Positions 1 through 5,311 of a stretch of DNA of 5,311 nucleotides are shown in pieces. The DNA comes from an uncultured Alistipes sp. (lineage in GTDB: Bacteria > Bacteroidota > Bacteroidia > Bacteroidales > Rikenellaceae). Position 1 is the stretch's first letter. Each line of letters opens with the position of its first letter. A program made the translations under genes and the position numbers. A model generated the notes under the pieces. It had not been told where the DNA came from. It did not search any database and saw nothing but the letters and a program-made list of their open reading frames with translations. Location of the stretch: NCBI GenBank assembly GCA_947174295.1, contig CAMWIG010000150.1:1-5311 (forward strand), given 5' to 3'.

Positions 1-2
1 TC

Positions 3-101
3 GACATCGCCTTCCTGAGCGCCCCGCGGTGCGTGCGTCCCGACATGCGCTACGCTAGCGTATAAGTCGCCTCCGGTCTGCGCGCCCGCGCCAATCTGCT
101 T
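3..101 (+). pseudogene. Upstream fragment of the SusD-like gene, interrupted by an in-frame TAA at 63-65
   Basis: Reading the frame of the downstream SusD-like gene back to the left edge gives 20 open codons (3-62), then TAA at 63-65, then 12 more open codons (66-101) leading directly into the ATG at 102. The codons just after the stop read VASGLRARANLL, which fits the TPR-type helix that SusD proteins carry before the loop region; it runs smoothly into MHNYAEAADDADAA. The codons before the stop end in RPDMRYASV. The other two frames here are closed by stops and look unlike SusD. I infer a single-base nonsense change (for example a Tyr TAT or TAC to TAA) in a once continuous gene, or a sequencing or assembly error. 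The gene's signal peptide and N-terminal half would lie left of the window. Confidence 0.55.
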
Positions 102-947
102 ATGCACAACTACGCTGAGGCCGCCGACGATGCCGACGCAGCCATGCAAGGCTTCACGCCCTACTCCATCGACGAGCTCGGCAAGCCTTCGTTCAACGAG
201 GTGGGCCACTCGTGGATGTGGGCCATCGTAATCGCCGAGACCGACCCCGTCGTGCTGTCGGGTATCGTCAACTGGCCGTCGCACGTATGTTCGTTCTCCT
301 ACGGTTACGCCGGTGCCGTGCACGCTTACCGCAGCGTGAGCGCCACGCTCTACCAGCAGATTCCCTCGACCGACGTGCGCAAGGGCTGGTGGCTCGACGA
401 GGACGGCAACTCGCCGCTGCTGGTCGACGAGTATTCGCCTGCCAACTGCTCGGCTATCGGCATGAGCTTCTCGCCCTACCTGAACGTCAAGTTCGGCGCA
501 TGGAAGAACGAGCTCTTCACCTCGACGAATGCCAACCCGTGGCCGCTGATGCGTGTCGAGGAGATGTATCTCATCAAGGCCGAGGCGCTGGCCATGGGCG
601 GACAGCCCGGCGAGGGCAAGTCGGTTCTCGAATCGTTCGTCCGCACCTACCGCAACCGCAACTTCTCGCTCTCGTCGGCGTCGCCCGAGGTCATTCAGAA
701 CGCCGTATGGTTGCAGCGCCGCATCGAGTTCTGGGGCGAGGGTCAGTCATTCTTCGACATCATGCGTTTGAAGAAGCCCATCGACCGCGTGGGCGCAGGG
801 TTCACTTCGGCGTGGGTTTACCAGATTGCACCCGAGTCGCCTGTGATGCTCTACCTCATTCCGCAGAGCGAAATCACGTCGAACGACGGCATCACCGAGC
901 AGGATCAGAACCAGATTGCTCCCAAGCCGACGCCCGTTCGCGGTTAA
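102..947 (+). CDS. SusD/RagB-family nutrient-binding outer-membrane lipoprotein, C-terminal part
   Basis: SusD-family proteins are surface lipoproteins that cap a SusC TonB-dependent channel and bind the oligosaccharide or peptide to be imported. Family hallmarks seen in the 281 residues from the ATG at 102 are PLMRVEEMYLIKAEALA (about 148-164), the typical late helix; WLQRRIEFWGEGQSFFDIMR (about 203-222), the conserved R-E-x-x-x-E-G-x-x-F-x-D-x-x-R type motif; and an IPQSEITSN tail (253-261) like the usual IP..E...N ending. Full SusD proteins are roughly 500-650 residues, so this is about half. The ATG at 102 is probably not the native start: SusD-like sequence continues upstream in frame, there is no signal peptide or lipobox, and no convincing ribosome binding site. 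A product from here alone would stay cytoplasmic and is unlikely to work. The next gene starts 36 bases downstream, consistent with one operon. Family assignment is firm; substrate is unknown. Confidence 0.9.
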   Translation: MHNYAEAADDADAAMQGFTPYSIDELGKPSFNEVGHSWMWAIVIAETDPVVLSGIVNWPSHVCSFSYGYAGAVHAYRSVSATLYQQIPSTDVRKGWWLDEDGNSPLLVDEYSPANCSAIGMSFSPYLNVKFGAWKNELFTSTNANPWPLMRVEEMYLIKAEALAMGGQPGEGKSVLESFVRTYRNRNFSLSSASPEVIQNAVWLQRRIEFWGEGQSFFDIMRLKKPIDRVGAGFTSAWVYQIAPESPVMLYLIPQSEITSNDGITEQDQNQIAPKPTPVRG

Positions 948-983
948 TTGCTGAAATAAATGAGAATTTAAATTTCACGAATC
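948..983 (+). promoter_or_regulatory. AT-rich intergenic leader and translation-initiation region of the lipoprotein gene
   Basis: These 36 bases between the SusD stop and the lipoprotein ATG hold only 9 G or C (25%), against clearly GC-rich coding sequence on both sides. There is no Shine-Dalgarno-like purine run at the usual distance. An A at -3 and an A/T-rich upstream stretch are what Bacteroidetes ribosomes generally use. The short gap and lack of a terminator support co-transcription with susD. The leader supports the ATG at 984 as the start. Confidence 0.5.
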
Positions 984-2915
984 ATGAAAGCATTAAAATA
1001 CATATTCTACACCGTTGCGGCGCTTCTGGCGCTCGCATCGTGCGGCGAGGATGTGGATTACACCCCGGCTCCGAAGGACAAGGGCGCAGGCGTGTATTTC
1101 AGTCTCGACAATTCGTCGCTCGCATTTCGTCTGAAAGAGAACCAGACTTCGGTGACGGTTCCCGTTTATCGCAACAATGCCGAGGGCGAGTTCACCACGA
1201 CCATCGCCAACACCTACTCGGGCAGCATTTTCTCGATTCCCTCGACTGCCTTCTTCGCCGACGGCGAGAAGGAGTCGTCGGTAGTCGTCACGTTCGACTT
1301 CTCGAAGTTGGAGGAGGGCACGGTCTATCGTTTCGACCTCGGCATCGACGATGACGCCAATCTCTCGGGCTACGGCTCGCAGCAGTGCTCGGTGGCCATC
1401 AGCTACACTCCCGTCGAACTCGGCAACTGGGAGCCTGCGGGCTACGCGCTGATGTCGGAGGACATTTTCGGATACTCCAACGAGGTGGCCATAGAGCACG
1501 AAGTGGGTACGAACAACTACCGCATCGCAAAGTTCATGTACCAGATTATTCCCGACCCCGACCTTGCGAACTGCGAGAATCTGGTCTTCACGCTCGACGA
1601 CAACTACGAACCCGTATCGGTCGCCTACGGCTACATCAATACGGGCCTGACCATCAATTTCGATGCTCCGGGCGTGCTTCACTTCTACTATCAGAACACC
1701 GAGGATGAGAATCCCGAGTTCCCGTACAAACTTGACTATTTCAACTTCAAGCGCAGCAGCTACGTCTACACCATAGAGTGCCTGTTCTGCAAGAACTTGG
1801 AGTGGTGGAGTCCGGCGGTATTGAAGTTCGAGTGGTTCGAGAATCCGCTCGACAGCGAGTGGGAGACCCGTTTCATCCCCGATTACAACGCCGATTTCGA
1901 GTACCGTACCTTGTGCGTGGGTGAGTTTACGACGCAGACCGAGTCGCCCGCAGCGACCAAGAGCCAGGAGCTTGGCGTCAACGACGAGCACGGTCTCTAC
2001 TACCTGCCCGACCTCTACGCCGGCGGTTACGGTCTGGCGTTCGCCGTCGAAATTTCGGGCGGCGCCGCTTCGGTCGAGATTTTCGACAACCAGCCTCTCG
2101 GCATCAAGGTCTTCGGCCGCGACATGTACGCTTCGATGAGCCGCAACATCGGTTCCTCCTACGAGGAGGGGGCCGACGGTTCGATGACCATCAAGCTCGG
2201 CGTGCAGCTGCACGATGCCGACGGTCAGTCGTTCGGCGATTTCGAGGAGGTGTTCGTCTACACGATAGACCCCAACGCACCCAATGTCGACAAGTACTAC
2301 GGCAAGTACTATATGTCCGCCACTCAGGTTTTCCTGAACGGTACGGAGCCGAGCCCCGTTTCGTGGGAAGGGGTGAGCATCGCCGAAGCGCCCGACTACA
2401 TGAAGGGTTACGGCTTCGACGTCGCAGTCACGGGTCTGAACCCCTATAAATTCGACGGCACTTCGGACATCTATCCGGGAACTTACGACAGAGCCACGCA
2501 CTCCATCACTCTGCCGGGCGGTTACTACATGGGCGATGCCACCCTCGGCATACCCGAGGATGACGGTTCGACATCGACGTACATGTTCTACTTCATGCCG
2601 CTCGATTGGACCGCCAAGGCATTCGTGGACGAAATCCGTTTGCAACTCGATTCCGAAACGGGCATCATCTCGTTCGCCAAGTCCTATACGACGAAAAAAC
2701 CGACCAATACTCCGACCGGATTCGCAATCTGCATCGAGAATGTGGACGATGAGGAGGATGCGGGAGGCTTAGGCTTCTTCAACGACGCCAGCCTCATCCC
2801 CGCCGCACTGGTCGACAACGCGGCATCGCAGGCATCGGTAAAGCGTATTTCGCGCCCCGCGGCAGCGAAGCATCTCGACTTTGCAGGCAATGTCAAGCCC
2901 AGGAGTCTCGAATAA
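984..2915 (+). CDS. Surface-exposed lipoprotein with Calx-beta-like domain, accessory protein of a SusC/SusD locus
   Basis: The 643-residue product begins with a basic N-terminus, a hydrophobic core and a lipobox L17-A18-S19-C20, giving a signal-peptidase-II lipoprotein. The residues after Cys20 (GEDVD) are acidic, like the Bacteroidetes lipoprotein export signal that sends lipoproteins to the cell surface. Residues about 36-142 look like a Calx-beta-type immunoglobulin-like domain: VYFSLDNSSLAF, an alternating Val/Thr strand pattern, and an acidic IDDDANLSGYG segment. The remainder appears beta-rich and aromatic, with probable modules beginning near 148 (GNWEPAGYALMSEDIFGY), 305 and 436 (VDKYYGKYYMSATQVF). 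A CLFC pair (C266, C269) is followed by W274-W275. The tail (about 586-643) turns from an acidic linker to a basic, Ala-rich end. In its position directly after susD, I infer a substrate-binding role comparable to SusE/SusF-type proteins, though I see no homology to them. The start is fixed by the signal peptide. Ligand is unknown. Confidence 0.8.
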   Translation: MKALKYIFYTVAALLALASCGEDVDYTPAPKDKGAGVYFSLDNSSLAFRLKENQTSVTVPVYRNNAEGEFTTTIANTYSGSIFSIPSTAFFADGEKESSVVVTFDFSKLEEGTVYRFDLGIDDDANLSGYGSQQCSVAISYTPVELGNWEPAGYALMSEDIFGYSNEVAIEHEVGTNNYRIAKFMYQIIPDPDLANCENLVFTLDDNYEPVSVAYGYINTGLTINFDAPGVLHFYYQNTEDENPEFPYKLDYFNFKRSSYVYTIECLFCKNLEWWSPAVLKFEWFENPLDSEWETRFIPDYNADFEYRTLCVGEFTTQTESPAATKSQELGVNDEHGLYYLPDLYAGGYGLAFAVEISGGAASVEIFDNQPLGIKVFGRDMYASMSRNIGSSYEEGADGSMTIKLGVQLHDADGQSFGDFEEVFVYTIDPNAPNVDKYYGKYYMSATQVFLNGTEPSPVSWEGVSIAEAPDYMKGYGFDVAVTGLNPYKFDGTSDIYPGTYDRATHSITLPGGYYMGDATLGIPEDDGSTSTYMFYFMPLDWTAKAFVDEIRLQLDSETGIISFAKSYTTKKPTNTPTGFAICIENVDDEEDAGGLGFFNDASLIPAALVDNAASQASVKRISRPAAAKHLDFAGNVKPRSLE

Positions 2916-2934
2916 TCCGACGACTCCGATTAAC

Positions 2935-2972
2935 GACACGCCCCGGGCCGAAGCCCGGGGCGTGTCTTGTTT
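2935..2972 (+). terminator. Rho-independent terminator between convergent genes
   Basis: Bases 2935-2948 pair perfectly with 2953-2966 to form a 14-bp stem, 11 of the 14 pairs G-C, closed by a CGAA tetraloop (2949-2952). On the plus strand it is followed by TTGTTT (2967-2972). It lies 19 bases after the lipoprotein stop, where the susD-lipoprotein transcript should end. On the minus strand, 30 bases past the end of the GtaA-like gene, the same stem is followed by only a mixed GTTAAT sequence, so termination in that direction may be weaker. No other intergenic signal is needed to explain these 81 bases. Confidence 0.85.
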
Positions 2973-2996
2973 GTGTGCTGCCGTCGTTGCGGCGCG

Positions 2997-5311
2997 TTAC
3001 AGGCGGCCGTCGAGCATGCGCATCCAGTAGCCGCCTACCACCGAGCGGGCGCGGAATCCGCGGTGCTCGGGTTTCGATGTGAAGACCCAGTCGGACATCG
3101 GCACGCGGTCGGTCGTCTCGTTCATGAAGCTCCACAGCGGCGCGACGAACGCTTCGAATGTTTCGTTGTCGTCGGCCATCGCCGCCGTCCACATCACCCA
3201 GTCGGTCTTGGTGTAGTCTTCGCGGCAGTCGAGCGGCAGTCCGTATGCGTTCATGCAGCCGAGGTAGCAGGCGAGTTCTTTCGTGCGGACGCTGTCGGGG
3301 AATATGCCCCAGCCGAGCACTTTGTCCCACACGAGATTGTATTTCTGGCTCCACGTGCCGGGACGGTCGAACGTCAGACGGTAGTGGTCGCCGTCGTCGG
3401 CCATCGCAACCCATTCGGCCGCCAGCTCGCGGGCCTTCGACGTGTATTTTTCGGCTGTCGCCTCGTCGCCGCGCATGCGGGCCATGTCGCCGTAGGCCGC
3501 AATGCCCAGAATGGCCTTGACCGAGAGGTTGGCATTGTGGGCGAGATGACCTGCGAAGTCGTCGGTGCAGAGCTGGTTCTCGGGGTCGAGGCCGTGCTCG
3601 ACCAGATAGTCGGTCCATGCGGTGAGTATTTCCCAATGCTTGTCCGCATAGTCGGCACTGCCTTCGGCTCGGGATATGGCAGCCGTCATAATCAGCATAT
3701 TGCCGCTCTCTTCGACGGGCATCTCGCCGATGTATGTCTCGCCGTTGGCCAGCGGATAGGTGCCCACGTCGTGCGCCGGGAACGGATGCGGCCACCGTTC
3801 GCTCTCGCAGTATCGGAAGATATGGTTGAGCAGCGCCTCGGCCAGCTCGGGGTTGTAGCGGAGGAAGAGCGGGATGGATGGGTAGGAGATATCGACCGTG
3901 CCTATCGAGCCGTTGCTGAAACACTCCTTCGAGAGCAGCAGCTTCTCGCCGTCGGGCGATTCTACGAGCTTGTGCGCCGCAATCGTCTGACGGTATGCCG
4001 CTGCGCACAGCTCGGCGTATTTGCGACCTCCGGCAGCTTCGGCTTCGGCCATCAGCGTGTTGTCGAAGCGTTCGCAGCGCTTGCGCAGCAGGGCATAGTC
4101 GCGTTCGGCGGCCTCGAACTGTTCGACAATCGAGCTGCTGCCGTCGCGGTTCCACCACGGGCGCAGATTGTCGCCGAAATACTGTATCGAGTATATGTCG
4201 TCGTAGCCGAGCAGTACGTGTCCCGACGTCGTGCGGCCGACTGTGCCGAGGTCGCGCGACAATGCCAGCTGCTGCGTGCGGTGCTTGCGCGGTGCGAGCG
4301 ATGTTTCGGGCGTGTCCTCGATGAAGGCCCGCCGAATCTCGTCGCCGCGCCCTATGCGGAGCGTCGTGCCCTCGGCGGCGCCGCCGAGGTAGAAGCAGCC
4401 CCAGTCGATTGTCAGGTAGTCGCCCGCGCGGCCGAGGATGTTTTGCTGTGCGGAGCCTGTTTTGAGCAGCCGCAGACCCGCGGCGTCGAATCCTTCGCTC
4501 TCGGACTCGGTGGCATCGCAGAGCGCCCAGGCTGGCGATGCTTCGAAGTAGACGGCGACATCGTGCTTCTCGCCGTCGGTCGGCGTCACCTCGTATGTTA
4601 TGTAGTTCACCGGGCGCGACAGCAGGTCGGGGTCGTCGGCGAAGAGCGGCGCGGTGAAGATGACTTTCAGAGCGACGGGGCCGCAGTCGAATGCGTAGTG
4701 CGTCTGCATGGCCTGCACGTCGGCCGAGGTCTGTCGTGCGCAGGTCGGGAACAGCTCCCCGGCCGGACACGAGACGAGAATGCCTGCGTCGGGCAGCGAG
4801 CCCTCCACGGTGCGGCAGCGGAGTGCCAGAACGTTGCGTCCCTCGCGAAGCAGGCTCTTCTGTTCGCCGGTCAGGCGGAAGCGGTCGCGGGGATGGCGGC
4901 GGCTCCTTGCCGGGGCGATTTCGATGCCGTTGAGATATATCGCAGCGTCGCTGTGCGTGCAGTATAGCTCCATGTCGCGCGCCGCGAGGTCGCCGCCGAG
5001 CTCGAACGTGCGGCGCAGCAGCATGTCGCCGCCGGCAGAGGCTATTGCGGCGGCATCGTCGGCCGTCGTCCATGCGCGGTCGTCGTAGTCGGGTGTCATC
5101 CAGCGTGCTGGTGCCGGCTGCGCGGCGGCGTATTTCGCGGCGTCGGAGGCGACGGTCTCGAACGGGACGGTTTCGCATCCCATGAAGCGGTAGCACTTGC
5201 CGTCGACGCGCAATACGCCCATCAGGGGGAATTCGTCGCCAGTCCAGTGGCGGACGTTGTCGTCGCAGAGATTGTCGGTCATCGACCAGCCGCTGGTGTA
5301 GGGGTCGATTG
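2997..5311 (-). CDS. Glutaminase GtaA-like protein (DUF4965/DUF1793 family), 5' end beyond window
   Basis: The visible 770 residues resemble fungal glutaminase A (GtaA, glutamine to glutamate plus ammonia) and its many Bacteroidetes relatives. Order, counting from the right edge: a DUF4964-like N-terminus (IDPYTSGWSMTDNL, then VRHWTGDEFPLMGVLRVDGK); a galactose-binding-like jelly-roll (about 70-180, with AAIYLNGIEI and LREGRNVLALRC as in GH2 sugar-binding domains); a DUF5127 beta-sandwich (about 190-420, with RQTSADVQAMQTHYAF and SRPVNYITYEV); then the alpha/alpha-barrel DUF4965 and DUF1793 regions (about 420-770). Striking motifs of the barrel are LSKECFSNGSIGTVDISYPS, HDVGTYPLANGETY, MPVEESGNMLI, CTDDFAGHLAHNANLS and YTKTDWVMWTAAMA. 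The ATG at 5280-5282 is internal: the frame stays open to the edge with family-like residues, so the start, and probably a signal peptide, lie outside. The frame is otherwise intact. Family is confident; glutaminase activity in this protein is inferred, and catalytic residues are not assigned. It is convergent with the Sus-type operon. Confidence 0.9.
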   Translation of the reverse strand, partial: IDPYTSGWSMTDNLCDDNVRHWTGDEFPLMGVLRVDGKCYRFMGCETVPFETVASDAAKYAAAQPAPARWMTPDYDDRAWTTADDAAAIASAGGDMLLRRTFELGGDLAARDMELYCTHSDAAIYLNGIEIAPARSRRHPRDRFRLTGEQKSLLREGRNVLALRCRTVEGSLPDAGILVSCPAGELFPTCARQTSADVQAMQTHYAFDCGPVALKVIFTAPLFADDPDLLSRPVNYITYEVTPTDGEKHDVAVYFEASPAWALCDATESESEGFDAAGLRLLKTGSAQQNILGRAGDYLTIDWGCFYLGGAAEGTTLRIGRGDEIRRAFIEDTPETSLAPRKHRTQQLALSRDLGTVGRTTSGHVLLGYDDIYSIQYFGDNLRPWWNRDGSSSIVEQFEAAERDYALLRKRCERFDNTLMAEAEAAGGRKYAELCAAAYRQTIAAHKLVESPDGEKLLLSKECFSNGSIGTVDISYPSIPLFLRYNPELAEALLNHIFRYCESERWPHPFPAHDVGTYPLANGETYIGEMPVEESGNMLIMTAAISRAEGSADYADKHWEILTAWTDYLVEHGLDPENQLCTDDFAGHLAHNANLSVKAILGIAAYGDMARMRGDEATAEKYTSKARELAAEWVAMADDGDHYRLTFDRPGTWSQKYNLVWDKVLGWGIFPDSVRTKELACYLGCMNAYGLPLDCREDYTKTDWVMWTAAMADDNETFEAFVAPLWSFMNETTDRVPMSDWVFTSKPEHRGFRARSVVGGYWMRMLDGRL
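4773..5105 (-). other. Predicted jelly-roll (galactose-binding-like) domain within the GtaA-like protein
   Basis: This stretch lies between the DUF4964-like N-terminus and the DUF5127-like sandwich. It has the layout of the sugar-binding jelly-roll of GH2 enzymes: an early aromatic segment (DYDDRAWTTADDAAA), a MLLRRTFEL strand, an AAIYLNGIEIAPA strand with the typical xxLNGxxV turn, and LREGRNVLALRCR near its end. Fungal GtaA, as I remember it, lacks this region, whereas Bacteroidetes relatives often have it. It could aid substrate or cell-surface glycan binding, or be purely structural. Boundaries are approximate to about 15 residues. Confidence 0.6.

Noticed and set aside
947..976. Possible Bacteroidetes promoter: ATTG at 947-950, then TAAATTTC at 969-976 after 18 bases
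   Set aside because: Each element has a mismatch to TTTG / TAnnTTTG, the spacing is slightly short, and it lies only 7 bases before the ATG inside a likely operon; AT-richness alone can explain it.
212..1354. A 380-codon plus-strand open frame spanning the end of susD and the start of the lipoprotein gene
   Set aside because: It is Arg/His-rich out-of-frame translation of two recognised genes, crossing the intergenic leader.
993..2645. A 550-codon open frame on the minus strand opposite the lipoprotein gene
   Set aside because: It is the antisense shadow of a gene with strong codon bias: Val/Arg/Glu-rich, no recognisable motif, and the plus-strand gene has a signal peptide and domain structure.
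2902..2927. Six-base inverted repeat GGAGTC / GACTCC spanning the lipoprotein stop codon
   Set aside because: The stem is short with a 14-base loop and no T-tract; it is expected by chance next to the much stronger hairpin at 2935-2966.
2967..4967. A 666-codon open frame on the plus strand opposite the GtaA-like gene
   Set aside because: Its composition (Val, Ala, Arg, Gly) is typical of a GC-rich antisense frame; the minus-strand gene carries clear family motifs along its whole length.
2893..5196. A 767-codon minus-strand open frame offset from the GtaA-like frame
   Set aside because: It is Arg-rich with no recognisable domain, runs through the terminator hairpin, and overlaps the conserved gene almost completely.

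Overview
The window looks like chromosomal DNA of a gut-type Bacteroidales bacterium. The evidence is a SusD/RagB-family gene followed by a surface-lipoprotein gene, GC-rich codon use (TCG, GCC, TTC, GAC preferred), no clear Shine-Dalgarno sequences, and an AT-rich (25% GC) 36-base leader between two GC-rich genes. The GC content and the style of the SusD and glutaminase-like proteins suggest Alistipes (Rikenellaceae), but the genus is an inference from memory, not a search result.

Layout. Bases 1-947 (+) hold the C-terminal half of a SusD-like gene whose 5' part lies left of the window. Its reading frame is broken by a TAA at 63-65, with SusD-like sequence continuing in the same frame on the 3' side. 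Bases 984-2915 (+) encode an intact 643-residue lipoprotein with a surface-export signal and a predicted Calx-beta-like domain; it occupies the accessory glycan-binding position downstream of susD. The 81 bases between the stop codons (2916-2996) contain a perfect 14-bp hairpin followed by a T-rich stretch, which probably ends the plus-strand operon. Bases 2997-5311 (-) are a convergent gene for a large glutaminase GtaA-like protein (DUF4964/DUF5127/DUF4965/DUF1793 group). It is open through the right edge, so its true start is outside the window.

How they work together. The left genes are the distal end of a SusC/SusD-type outer-membrane uptake locus: SusC (off-window) as the TonB-dependent channel, SusD as the substrate-capturing lid, and the lipoprotein as a likely extra surface binder. 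The GtaA-like gene faces the other way beyond a terminator, so it is a separate transcription unit and any functional link is unproven. I see no RNA gene, CRISPR array, insertion sequence or defence system. The most notable point is the in-frame stop in susD.
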